Position numbers and translations under genes: made by a program
The notes under the pieces: model-generated
Databases searched by the model: none
What the model was told of the DNA's origin: nothing
The model's input: only the letters and a program-made list of their open reading frames with translations
NCBI GenBank assembly: GCA_035934555.1
Contig: DASYXT010000111.1
Span: 59,806-123,805 of the forward strand
Reading direction: 5' to 3'
Length of the DNA: 64,000 bases
From: DASYXT01 sp035934555
GTDB lineage: Bacteria > Verrucomicrobiota > Verrucomicrobiia > Limisphaerales > UBA8199
Shown here: one piece after another, positions 8,767-16,660 of the stretch
Layout: the number at the start of each line of letters is the position of its first letter
Numbering within the stretch: position 1 is the stretch's first letter

Positions 8767-9188
8767 GACCTCGCTCCTTTCCAGGCCGCTACCAAATAGA
8801 TCATGGGTAGATACGCAAAAACCAGGTTGAGGGCGTGGTAGCCAACGCGCCTGTAGGTGGTTGTCAGGTATGGGCCCAGGTCGAAGATGAACGTTGCGGC
8901 GATTAGCCTTAGCGTCCAAAACGCAGCGAAAAAGAGACAAAGCGCCCTAGCCAAAGTGCCGCCCTCCGCCAGCGCGCCGGCCAGCCCAAACGTCAGGCTA
9001 CCAAAGCTCACCAGGCAAAGACCAATGAAAGCGTAGTACACCCAGAATAATCGCCGGATGAACGCAGGCAGGATCGCGAGGTGCGTCCTCAGTCCAACTA
9101 CCCCCGGCATCATCAAACCCGCGCAGAGCAAACCCAGGTGCAGAATGCCGGCCAAACGAAGAAGGACAGTCAGGGTATTTGTGTTCAT
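8763..9188 (-). CDS. Small integral membrane protein, about four helices, unknown function
   Basis: This 141-residue protein is almost entirely hydrophobic. Helices lie near 5-28 (LTVLLRLAGILHLGLLCAGLM), 45-70 (LFWVYYAFIGLCLVSFGSLTFGLAGAL), 78-98 and 118-136 (LNLVFAYLPMIYLVAAW). The ATG at 9188 is chosen over an upstream in-frame start because it begins MNTNTL immediately before the first helix, 10 nt after the stop of the MBOAT gene. I do not recognise a family. It is co-transcribed with membrane-lipid-type genes and overlaps the next frame by GTGA, so a supporting role in the same pathway is plausible. Confidence 0.75.
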   Translation of the reverse strand: MNTNTLTVLLRLAGILHLGLLCAGLMMPGVVGLRTHLAILPAFIRRLFWVYYAFIGLCLVSFGSLTFGLAGALAEGGTLARALCLFFAAFWTLRLIAATFIFDLGPYLTTTYRRVGYHALNLVFAYLPMIYLVAAWKGARS

Positions 9189-9198
9189 GATCGTTTCC

Positions 9199-10452
9199 TC
9201 AAGTTGCGCCAATTGCGTGAAGCATTGGCAGAATGACGTGGTGAATGAAAACCGGGGGGAACAGCCAAAACGCCGGCAGGCCCGCAACGAGCGTAACGAA
9301 GCACCAGCCTCTGAATCCTGAACCGAGTCCCAGTTTACGGCCAGGCCCACTGTGTTCGAACAGGACCGCCAGGCCCTGGACAACAAAGTAAGCCGCCGGT
9401 AGCCCGTAACCCCCATGCGCCGGCACGGAGATCACCGATTCGTGCAAGATGCCGGAGATGAGAAATATCAGGAAGAGTGCTCGCCGTGAACCTATTCGCC
9501 GGCTCACGGGGGTGAACAAATTCTTGTGCATGAGATCGCTGAAACCAGCATTCCAGCGCCCGCCCCAGAATTCGCTGAGCGAAGCGGCCGTCGCCGGGCT
9601 TTGCATGATCGGACGCGCATTGATGCCGCGAGCTCGCCACAAAAGCGAGAGGAGATGGAAGAATCCACAATGGAGCAGCAGAACGATCCCAAACATTCCG
9701 AACCAGCCGGCGATGAGCGAGTGTGCGGACGCCATGAAGGGAACGCCAAACCAGATCAACACAGCGCCTATGAGTGCTTTCGTTGCCGCAAGCGCCCACT
9801 CCCGAATGACCTGCGGCTGAATGAGCTTGCTTCCGCAAAACGCCCTCGCATCCATGCCGGGCCAGAGGACTGCGTACGCAAGCAGCCGCGGACCTGCCCG
9901 GTGTCCGGTGCGCAGAAGGTTTAGAATCGTGATCAACTTCGCGCCCAGGTACAGCGCGAAGGCAATTGTCCACATCCAGACCCAACCAGGCAGCGCTCCG
10001 CCGAAACCGAGCGCGAAGGTCATCGGCAACAGCGCCGCAAGCCAGCCGAACGCGTTCACGGCTTGGCGGAACTTGCTCTCCGTTACGGCACAACTGCCGC
10101 GAAGGCAGGTCCGGTTCCGTGCCAGCCACCGGTAGCCGGAGCGAAAAACCGAACTGACCAGGGGTGTTTGAGAAACCCAATACACCGGTTTTGCCCACCA
10201 GATAAGGCGCGCAATTTGAGCCAGCGCCTCTATTCCGCCATGCACGCGCCCTTCGGCTCGGATCAGCCGCATTTCCGCCAGCGGTTCCTCGCCAGTGTTC
10301 GCCAAACGGTCCCTCACCCACGGCGTTTGCAATGGCAACAGGACAAAGCCGTGTCGATGGAGCAACGGCTCGAAGCAGCGGGCTAGGCTCGCGCAAAGAC
10401 CACATTGGGCATCAAAGCAAACCCAGCCGTTTGCGTTCTTTATATCTGTCAT
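9199..10452 (-). CDS. DUF393 (DCC thiol) domain fused to a wax synthase/MBOAT-like acyltransferase
   Basis: This protein has about 417 residues. Residues 1-110 form a DUF393/DCC domain with the signature CFDAQCGLCASL (CxxxC-type cysteines after an Asp) and later GGIEALAQIARL. Residues 125-415 form a multi-helix membrane domain whose SLSEFWGGRWNAGFSDLMHKNLFTPV resembles the plant-type wax synthase/MBOAT_2 region, followed by a conserved His in FLISGILHESVIS. That family transfers acyl groups to alcohols at the membrane. A GTG at 10464 is an alternative start; it falls inside the 20-bp operator-like palindrome. The gene heads the block 9199 to 6172. Domain calls are good, while the acyl acceptor and the role of the thiol domain are unknown. 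Confidence 0.75.
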   Translation of the reverse strand: MTDIKNANGWVCFDAQCGLCASLARCFEPLLHRHGFVLLPLQTPWVRDRLANTGEEPLAEMRLIRAEGRVHGGIEALAQIARLIWWAKPVYWVSQTPLVSSVFRSGYRWLARNRTCLRGSCAVTESKFRQAVNAFGWLAALLPMTFALGFGGALPGWVWMWTIAFALYLGAKLITILNLLRTGHRAGPRLLAYAVLWPGMDARAFCGSKLIQPQVIREWALAATKALIGAVLIWFGVPFMASAHSLIAGWFGMFGIVLLLHCGFFHLLSLLWRARGINARPIMQSPATAASLSEFWGGRWNAGFSDLMHKNLFTPVSRRIGSRRALFLIFLISGILHESVISVPAHGGYGLPAAYFVVQGLAVLFEHSGPGRKLGLGSGFRGWCFVTLVAGLPAFWLFPPVFIHHVILPMLHAIGAT

Positions 10453-10470
10453 TTCTGTATTCACAGAATT
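10451..10470 (-). promoter_or_regulatory. Operator-like near-palindrome before the DUF393-MBOAT gene
   Basis: ATTTCTGT-ATTC-ACAGAATT is a 20-bp imperfect palindrome (7 of 8 arm positions match) lying over the translation start. It shares its left arm, spacing and most of its right arm with the site at 11033-11052 in front of the regulator gene. It is probably a binding site of that regulator. Confidence 0.6.
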
Positions 10471-10478
10471 TCCGCTTC

Positions 10479-10503
10479 AAAAAAAACGGGTCTCTACGAC
10501 CCG
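10479..10503 (-). terminator. Rho-independent terminator at the end of the regulator gene
   Basis: Read on the minus strand, CGGGTC-GTAGA-GACCCG is a 6-bp perfect stem followed by eight T residues. The regulator's stop codon (TAG, 10494-10496) is in the loop. It separates the regulator from the DUF393-MBOAT gene 27 nt further on, so either the downstream block has its own promoter or read-through is controlled here. Confidence 0.75.
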
Positions 10504-11024
10504 AGTCCGATACTCTTCAAGACCTTGTCACCCGCGCTCAAAAACTTCACCAGCGCTGAGGCCGGCAATTTTGCCACCTGCGTATACCAGGAGGTGGTCG
10601 TCTGGAAAAAGCGGTGCAGTTCACGCAGCCGCTCCTCGGTGCTTTTGTCGCTATCCTTTCCCTTTCCGGCCTCCGCAATGCACTCTTCGAGGATGGCGAT
10701 GGTCGGGTCTATTTCCCGGCGCTTGCGTTCATCCAGCACAATGCGGAACATCTCCCAGACGTTCTTCATCGACTCGAAATGGTCCCGCTTGTCGCCCAGC
10801 ACATGGACCAACTTCACAATCCTCCATCTTTGCAGCTCTCGCAGGCTGTTGCTCACGTTCGAGCGGGCCACGTCCAAAGTCTCGGCTATTTCCTCCGCAT
10901 TCAGCGGCTTGGGCGAGATGTAAAGCAATGCGTGGATTTGGGCCACCGTGCGATTGATGCCCCAGCGCGTGCCCATCTCGCCCCAGTGCAGCACGAACTT
11001 CTGTTGGACGGGGCTGAGCTTCAT
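10494..11024 (-). CDS. GbsR/MarR-type transcriptional regulator
   Basis: This 176-residue protein has a winged helix-turn-helix in its first half (VLHWGEMGTRWGINRTVAQIHALLYISPKPLNAEEIAETLDVARSNVSNSLRELQRW), the pattern of GbsR-family (COG1510) regulators. The second half is helical and probably dimerises. The ligand is unknown. It is separated from the membrane-gene block by a terminator, but both have the same 20-bp near-palindrome in front. Its own copy overlaps the predicted -10 element, which suggests autorepression. Length is typical of the family. Confidence 0.88.
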   Translation of the reverse strand: MKLSPVQQKFVLHWGEMGTRWGINRTVAQIHALLYISPKPLNAEEIAETLDVARSNVSNSLRELQRWRIVKLVHVLGDKRDHFESMKNVWEMFRIVLDERKRREIDPTIAILEECIAEAGKGKDSDKSTEERLRELHRFFQTTTSWYTQVAKLPASALVKFLSAGDKVLKSIGLGS

Positions 11025-11032
11025 ATTCTTTA

Positions 11033-11052
11033 ATTTCTGTTATTTCAGAAAT
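11033..11052 (-). promoter_or_regulatory. Operator-like near-palindrome before the regulator gene
   Basis: ATTTCTGT-TATT-TCAGAAAT is a 20-bp near-perfect palindrome (7 of 8 arm positions) 9 nt upstream of the regulator start and overlapping its predicted -10 box. It matches the site at 10451-10470. A GbsR/MarR dimer binding here would block its own promoter. Confidence 0.65.
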
Positions 11053-11076
11053 AACACACAGGAGCGTTCCTGTCAA
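11048..11076 (-). promoter_or_regulatory. Predicted sigma-70-type promoter of the regulator gene
   Basis: On the minus strand a consensus -35 TTGACA (11071-11076) is followed by a 17-nt spacer and a weak -10 TATTTC (11048-11053). The -10 lies within the operator-like palindrome. The perfect -35 and ideal spacing make it credible despite the poor -10. Confidence 0.5.
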
Positions 11077-11151
11077 GAAAGGCGACGAGAAGACCCGCTG
11101 GAAAACTTCCCAGCGTTGACGTTAGGCCACGAATGGGCCACATTGGGGTAC

Positions 11152-11370
11152 ATGAGCGCGATCGCCAAAAGCCGTATTGACCCCGAACTGAAACGCCAGG
11201 CTGAAGCCGTCCTGGAAGAGATCGGACTGAAACCACGGGCGGCGCTGGAGCTTTTTTACAAACAGATCATCAAGCGCCGCGCAATCCCCTTCCCTGTTCA
11301 AGCCGACAGTCCGGAAGATGACGTTTTGAGCCCTGCCGCCCGCCGCAATAAGTTGGCTGATGAGTTTTAA
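11152..11370 (+). CDS. Putative antitoxin, RelB/DinJ-like ribbon-helix-helix
   Basis: This 72-residue protein starts at the ATG at 11152. Its pattern, AKSRIDPELKRQAEAVLEEIGLKPRAALELFYKQII, is that of RelB/DinJ antitoxins: a short strand, then helices ending in 'ALELFYKQI'. Residues 50-72 form the toxin-binding tail. Two nt after its stop comes a MazF/PemK-like toxin, so the pair is a toxin-antitoxin module. RelB/DinJ proteins usually pair with RelE/YafQ toxins, so this partner is less usual. A longer frame exists upstream but encodes no recognisable domain. Confidence 0.8.
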   Translation: MSAIAKSRIDPELKRQAEAVLEEIGLKPRAALELFYKQIIKRRAIPFPVQADSPEDDVLSPAARRNKLADEF

Positions 11371-11372
11371 GC

Positions 11373-11696
11373 GTGAGAACTGTCCCGCAACCCGGCGAAG
11401 TTTGGTTCATTGACTTGGGCATCGTCGGTAAACCGCGTTATGCGCTCGTGCTGGCGGCTCAAACCGATGCTCGACTGGCGCTGGCCAGCGTGGTCTTGAT
11501 CACTAAACAATTTGAGGAAACGCCTTACGAGGTCACCTTGCCTCGCGTGCCTTGGTTACGAGAGCAAAGTTACATAAACGTCCAGAGCATCCAACCTGTG
11601 AAGTTCACCGAATTCGTCCGCAAAGCTCCCGGAAGATTCGATGCTCGGGTCATTAGCGAAGTGGGAGCCGCGCTCAAACGCTGGTTGCAGCTCTAA
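11373..11696 (+). CDS. MazF/PemK-like endoribonuclease toxin
   Basis: This 107-residue protein starts at a GTG two nt after the antitoxin stop. It begins PQPGEVWFIDLGIVGKPRYALVLAAQ, the usual MazF/PemK opening strand with GxVW and a following R/P pair, and later has VVLITKQ and SYINVQSIQPV, matching the family's second and third conserved strands. Members cleave mRNA at short sequence motifs. It is translationally coupled to the upstream antitoxin. Confidence 0.82.
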   Translation: MRTVPQPGEVWFIDLGIVGKPRYALVLAAQTDARLALASVVLITKQFEETPYEVTLPRVPWLREQSYINVQSIQPVKFTEFVRKAPGRFDARVISEVGAALKRWLQL

Positions 11697-11854
11697 AATC
11701 CGCAAACCACGGGGTAGGTAAACACCCCATTGTTCGTTTGACCCTTCTGTGACATAATTTGCGGCCTGTGGCAAAGGGGTGGTGGATTTTTTGTGTCTGG
11801 CGGCCCCTTGGCTCCTGTGCTTCAATACGTACGGTGTGAATCCCTGAATCTTTT

Positions 11855-13015
11855 ATGCGCATTGCGATGTTCTCCTGGGAAACCCTGCATTCTCAAGCCA
11901 TCGGGGGAGTGGCCGCGCATGTGACGGAACTGGCGGCGGCCTTGCAACGGCGCGGCCACGAAGTTCATGTATTCACCCGCCCGGGTTATGGTTCGGGCGG
12001 GATCAGCCAGATTGACGGCGTGTGGTACCACTTTTGTCCGCACACGCTCAACCGCAGTTTCGTAGATGAAATCCAGGAGATGTGCCGCTCGTTTGTGTGG
12101 CATTTCCTTCAAACGGAGGACTACATCGGCGGATTCGACGTGATACACGCGCACGATTGGCTGGCCGCCAACGCGATTGTCTGGCTCAAAGAGCGCCGGC
12201 CGCACCATCGCAGCGTGCTCACCATGCATTCCACGGAGTATGGCCGTTGCGGCAATCATTTCTGGGGCGGCATCTCGGCGCGGATTCGCGACCATGAACG
12301 GCACGGCACCTATTGCGCCGATCGGGTCATCGCCGTCAGCCACATGCTCAAAGGCGAGGTGGTGGCAATGTATAACCTGCCCGAGTGGAAGTGCTGGGTG
12401 GTTTACAACGGCGTTCCCGTCCACAAGTTCGACGGCTTCATCGATCCCGCGGCCGTCAAACGACGCTACGGCGTTGGGCCAATGGACCCAACGGTTTTGT
12501 TCAGCGGCCGTCTTTCCCTCCAAAAAGGTCCGGACTTGCTGTTGGAGGCTGTTCCCGGCCTGCTGCGATTTTATCCGCAAGCGAAGTTTCTTTTTGCCGG
12601 CGATGGGCATCTGCGGGGAGAGCTGGAACGGCGCGCCCGCCAGTTGGGCGTGGCTCACGCGACGCGGTTCCTGGGCCATCGAAATGGGGGAGAATTGCCG
12701 CAAATATACAAGGCGTGCGATGTGGTATGCATGCCGAGCCGCAACGAACCTTTCGGCATCTCGGCGCTGGAAGGTTGGGCGGCGGGCAAACCGGTAGTTG
12801 CCTCTCAGAACGGAGGGCCTCGCGAGTTCATCTGGCATAACGTCACCGGTTTGAAAATCTATCCCACAACCGAATCTATCGGCTGGGGCATTGGAACCCT
12901 CTTCACCAATTTTGAATGGGCTCGCTGGATGGGCGCCAATGGCCGGCGAGCGGCCGAGACGGCCTTCAACTGGGATACCATCGCGGAACACACCGAGCGC
13001 TGTTATTGTTCATGA
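11855..13015 (+). CDS. GT4-family glycosyltransferase, probably alpha-glucan related
   Basis: This 386-residue cytosolic GT-B enzyme has an N-terminal acceptor domain with MRIAMFSWETLHSQAIGGVAAHVTELAAAL (the GG loop of glycogen synthase-like GT4 proteins) and VIHAHDWLAANAI. The C-terminal nucleotide-sugar domain has LFSGRLSLQKGPDLLLEA and the E-x7-E motif in SRNEPFGISALEGWAAGKPVVAS. Family members use ADP- or UDP-glucose, among other donors. It is followed 126 bp later by a glucan, water dikinase-like gene in the same direction, which favours a role in glycogen or starch-like polymer synthesis. The exact donor and product are inferred. A 480-codon minus-strand-free interpretation fits: the long antisense frame here is a shadow. 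Confidence 0.82.
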   Translation: MRIAMFSWETLHSQAIGGVAAHVTELAAALQRRGHEVHVFTRPGYGSGGISQIDGVWYHFCPHTLNRSFVDEIQEMCRSFVWHFLQTEDYIGGFDVIHAHDWLAANAIVWLKERRPHHRSVLTMHSTEYGRCGNHFWGGISARIRDHERHGTYCADRVIAVSHMLKGEVVAMYNLPEWKCWVVYNGVPVHKFDGFIDPAAVKRRYGVGPMDPTVLFSGRLSLQKGPDLLLEAVPGLLRFYPQAKFLFAGDGHLRGELERRARQLGVAHATRFLGHRNGGELPQIYKACDVVCMPSRNEPFGISALEGWAAGKPVVASQNGGPREFIWHNVTGLKIYPTTESIGWGIGTLFTNFEWARWMGANGRRAAETAFNWDTIAEHTERCYCS

Positions 13016-13141
13016 CGATAACATGACTGAGCCAGCGCCCACCCGACCAGCAACCAAACCTCCAAGCACCATCAGGGCGAATTGGCATCGGTCGCGACGT
13101 TGTTCTTCGTTAACCGGGCCACTACAACCTAACGGGTCAAC

Positions 13142-16100
13142 ATGACCGCGACTCAATCAATTCCAACGTCTGAACCGACTGAGACCGAGAGCATCGCTAC
13201 TCGGAGCGGCCTGAAGCTGTGGGTGGAAACGCGTTCGACCGAGCAGCAAATCGAATTGTCTCTGCGCGCGCAAACGCCCAAACGCTGCGTCCTGCACTGG
13301 GGCGTCCGCACCAAAAATCAATCCGGCTGGCAGGTTCTGCCGCAATCGCTTTGGCCGGAAGGCACCACAGTCGCCGGCCCCGGCGCCATGCAAACCCCCT
13401 TCAAGAAGGACAACGGCGAAAGCCGCGTCGCCATCGCCCTGCGTCCGCCCAGCGACTATGCCGTGCTCGAATTTGTTTTGTTTTTCCCGGACGAAGGCCG
13501 CTGGGACAACAACAGCCGGCGCAATTACCAAATCGGGATTCCCGCTCCGGTCAAGCGGGGCCTTTCGCCGATGGGAGCGCTGAAAGCGGAGCTCGACGGC
13601 GCAGAGGTTCTCATGGAACAGCGGTTCGACCTGGACGAGGCCGGGCAGCTCGCCGTCGCGGTTACCAAACGCGAGGCGCTCTACCGGGTGTTGCTTTTTT
13701 CCGATGCACCCCCTCCTCTGCTGTTGCACTGGGGCCTGGCCCGGCGCTCGCCTCACGAGTGGTTGCAACCTCCCGAAGCGCTCTGCCCGCCCCGCACACA
13801 ACTACTGGGCGGCCACACGGCCGAGACACCTTTCTCGGCCGGCAACGCCATTAACCGGCTGATTCTCGAGTTTCCCCAAGCCGACGCACCTTTGGGAATT
13901 CAATTCGTTTTGAAGCAAGGCGCCGACGGCCACTGGGTCAAGCAGCGCGGCGGGAATTTCTTTGTCCCGATTCACTCCTCGCTGCGCCCGGCGCCCGGAC
14001 CCAACTCCGCCGAACTGGCCGAATTATCCAATCGCATCATCAGCGCTGAAATGGGCCCCGGCTCCTGGACGCTGATGCACCGCTTCAATCTGTGTTACGA
14101 ATTGCTCGAACGTGCGCGCGGCAATCTCGAAGCACTCGCGCTCCTTTATGTCTGGCTGCGTTTCTCGGCCATCCGCCAGTTGACCTGGCAACGCAATTAC
14201 AACACCAAACCGCGCGAACTCGCCCATGCCCAGGACCGGCTGACCGATAAACTCATCGAGCTTTACCGTACGGAAGCCGATGGCCGGCCGCTGCTTCGAC
14301 TCATGCTCAGCACCATCGGACGCGGCGGCGACGGCCAGCGCATCCGCGATGAGGTGCTGCAGATCATGCACCGCCACCACGTCAAAGAGGTCAGCGGGCA
14401 TTTCCTCGAAGAATGGCACCAGAAGCTTCACAACAACACCACGCCCGATGACGTGGTCATCTGCGAGGCCTATCTCGAATTCCTCCGCTCAGACGGAAAC
14501 CTGGGCCGGTTTTATGAGAAGCTGCGCGAGGGCGGCGTGACTCGCGAGCGCCTCGAGAGCTTCGAGCGCCCCATTCGCACCCACCCGGATTTTGTTCCCC
14601 ACCTCAAAGAGGCGTTGATTCACGATTTCGAGAATTTTTCGAAAATCCTCAAGGCCGTTCATTCCGCGACGGACCTCGAGACGGCGATGGACGCCGCGCG
14701 AACCTCTTTGGACGGCGATACTCAGGGTTTGCTTGGGCACGTCTGGAACCATCGCAACGACCCGCCCGAAGCGCTGGTATCGCTCGTCGGGAAAATCACC
14801 GAATTACGTTCTCGGTTGTCGCGGCGGCTGCGCGACGGTGAAGTCCTGCGCGCGCTGCTGTATCTGGACCTCGCTCTGGAGCAGTTGGTGCGGGTGGTGG
14901 TCGAGCGAAACCTGCACCAACATTTGAGCGGCGATGCGCTCGTGGACCTCGTCGCCTGCGTGCTGGAGAACGTCACGCTCTCTTACGAGGATGCCGAACT
15001 GGCCGCGTGCCTGCGGCATTGGGAACGCCTGCGGCCTCTGCCCCGCTTCAATCCGCCCTGGGCGCTGCACGCCAACTCGGTTGTGGACCGTATTGGCCGG
15101 GCGCTGGGCGAGTGGACCGAGCGGCTGTATCAATTGCTTCAACCTAAGGCCGAATTCCTCGGAGCCGGGTTCCATGCCGAAAGTTGGACGATCCGGCTGT
15201 TTAGCGAGGAAATCGTGCGCGGCAGCAGTCTTGGCTTCGCCCTGTCGATGCTCTTATCTCAACTCGGCCGGGCGCTGCGCACCGCGGGCCATCTCGGCGC
15301 CTGGCAAATCGTCAGTCGCGGCAGCGGAACCGGCAAGGTCGAGGTCGTCGAGGCCCTGCGGTCTGTTCAAGGGCAGCGTTTTGAAAGCCCAATGGTAATC
15401 GTCGCCGACAAGGTGATGGGCGACGAGGAAATCCCTGAGGAAATTGTCGCGGTGATTGCGCCGGACGTAACCGACCTTGTGTCGCATGTCGCAGTCCGCG
15501 CGCGCAACGCCCGGGTGCTATTTGCGTCCTGTTCCGACCCCCAACTCCTCGAACAATTGAAGGCTCTCCGTGGCGAGCAACTGCATCTGGAGGTCACCAC
15601 GGCCGGTGATGTGGTCTTTAAGAAAGACACAGGCACAGCAACCAAAGCCGCCGCGCCACCCGTCCCCCGCGCGAGCCTTAAAACCTCACGGCCCGGTTTT
15701 ACTCGCTTCGCTGTCACCAGCGACCAATTCAGCGAGAGTATTGTTGGGGGAAAATCGCTGCGCCAGACGCGCCTGCGCGGCAAACTGCCAGGGTGGATTC
15801 GCCACCCGCATTCGGTGGCTTTGCCTTTTGGTGTTTTTGAGAAGGTCCTCTCGCTCGCTCCGAACGCCGAAGTCGCACGGCGCTACGGCGAATTGGTCGC
15901 CCGCCTGCCGGCCAACCCTGATAGCAGCGCTGTGGCCAAACTGCGCGAGGCCGTTCAAGCGCTCGCCGCACCGGAGGATTTGAGACACGAGTTGCGCGAG
16001 GCCTTTCAGAAGGCCGGATTGCCCTGGCCCTCAGATTGGGAATCGGCCTGGCGCTGCATCAAACAGGTCTGGGCTTCGAAGTGGAATGAGCGTGCCGTCC

Positions 16101-16660
16101 TGAGCCGCAACCGAATGGGCCTGGCTCACGACAATCTGGTTATGGCCGTGCTCGTTCAGCCTGTCGTCGAGGCCGATTACTCGTTCGTCGTTCACACGGC
16201 CAATCCCTCGACCGGCAACCGCGCTGAACTTTACGCCGAAGTCGTGCTTGGTTTGGGTGAAACGCTCGTCGGCAACTATCCCGGCCGTGCCTTGAGTTTT
16301 ATTTGGGAAAAGAAAACCGGCCAGTCGCGCCTGCTGACCTTTCCCAGCAAGAGCCTCGGCCTTTACGGCGGGGGCTTGATTTTCCGCTCCGATTCCAATG
16401 GCGAGGACCTGGCTGGTTATGCCGGCGCGGGCCTGTACGACAGTGTGCTGCTGCCTCCGCCGCGCCAGGCGCGCCTGGACTATTCGGAAGAGCCGCTCGT
16501 TTGGGATGAGGAGTTTCGGACCCACACGCTCCAATCGATCGCCCAACTCGGCATCGCCGTCGAGACCGCCCTCGGTTCCGCACAAGATATCGAAGGCGCC
16601 ATTTCCAAAGGCCAATGCTTCCTGGTTCAGACCCGTCCGCAGATGGAGGGCAACGCGTGA
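13142..16660 (+). CDS. Alpha-glucan, water dikinase-like protein (GWD)
   Basis: This 1172-residue cytosolic protein has the full architecture of glucan, water dikinase, which transfers the beta-phosphate of ATP to glucosyl residues of an alpha-glucan through a phosphohistidine. Two tandem N-terminal modules (about 20-135 and 145-270) both contain LHWG...P..L.P.GT...TPF, like plant CBM45 starch-binding domains. A helical middle region has EWHQKLHNNTTPDDVVICEAYL near residue 420, a hallmark of plant GWD. The phosphohistidine domain has VSHVAVRARNARVLFAS, with the catalytic His at about residue 782. The C-terminal ATP-binding domain (about 890-1172) has GGKSLRQTRLRG, GLIFRSDSNGEDLAGYAGAGLYDSV and ends FLVQTRPQ, as in pyruvate phosphate dikinase. 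No key element is missing. Its stop overlaps the next start by 4 nt. Confidence 0.92.
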   Translation: MTATQSIPTSEPTETESIATRSGLKLWVETRSTEQQIELSLRAQTPKRCVLHWGVRTKNQSGWQVLPQSLWPEGTTVAGPGAMQTPFKKDNGESRVAIALRPPSDYAVLEFVLFFPDEGRWDNNSRRNYQIGIPAPVKRGLSPMGALKAELDGAEVLMEQRFDLDEAGQLAVAVTKREALYRVLLFSDAPPPLLLHWGLARRSPHEWLQPPEALCPPRTQLLGGHTAETPFSAGNAINRLILEFPQADAPLGIQFVLKQGADGHWVKQRGGNFFVPIHSSLRPAPGPNSAELAELSNRIISAEMGPGSWTLMHRFNLCYELLERARGNLEALALLYVWLRFSAIRQLTWQRNYNTKPRELAHAQDRLTDKLIELYRTEADGRPLLRLMLSTIGRGGDGQRIRDEVLQIMHRHHVKEVSGHFLEEWHQKLHNNTTPDDVVICEAYLEFLRSDGNLGRFYEKLREGGVTRERLESFERPIRTHPDFVPHLKEALIHDFENFSKILKAVHSATDLETAMDAARTSLDGDTQGLLGHVWNHRNDPPEALVSLVGKITELRSRLSRRLRDGEVLRALLYLDLALEQLVRVVVERNLHQHLSGDALVDLVACVLENVTLSYEDAELAACLRHWERLRPLPRFNPPWALHANSVVDRIGRALGEWTERLYQLLQPKAEFLGAGFHAESWTIRLFSEEIVRGSSLGFALSMLLSQLGRALRTAGHLGAWQIVSRGSGTGKVEVVEALRSVQGQRFESPMVIVADKVMGDEEIPEEIVAVIAPDVTDLVSHVAVRARNARVLFASCSDPQLLEQLKALRGEQLHLEVTTAGDVVFKKDTGTATKAAAPPVPRASLKTSRPGFTRFAVTSDQFSESIVGGKSLRQTRLRGKLPGWIRHPHSVALPFGVFEKVLSLAPNAEVARRYGELVARLPANPDSSAVAKLREAVQALAAPEDLRHELREAFQKAGLPWPSDWESAWRCIKQVWASKWNERAVLSRNRMGLAHDNLVMAVLVQPVVEADYSFVVHTANPSTGNRAELYAEVVLGLGETLVGNYPGRALSFIWEKKTGQSRLLTFPSKSLGLYGGGLIFRSDSNGEDLAGYAGAGLYDSVLLPPPRQARLDYSEEPLVWDEEFRTHTLQSIAQLGIAVETALGSAQDIEGAISKGQCFLVQTRPQMEGNA

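Noticed and set aside
11822..12991. 389-codon minus-strand frame over the GT4 gene
   Set aside because: It is a shadow of the plus-strand glycosyltransferase with its E-x7-E motif.
13016..13145. Small plus-strand frame between the GT4 and GWD genes
   Set aside because: The about 40-residue product is Pro/Arg-rich without conserved features, and its stop merely overlaps the GWD start.
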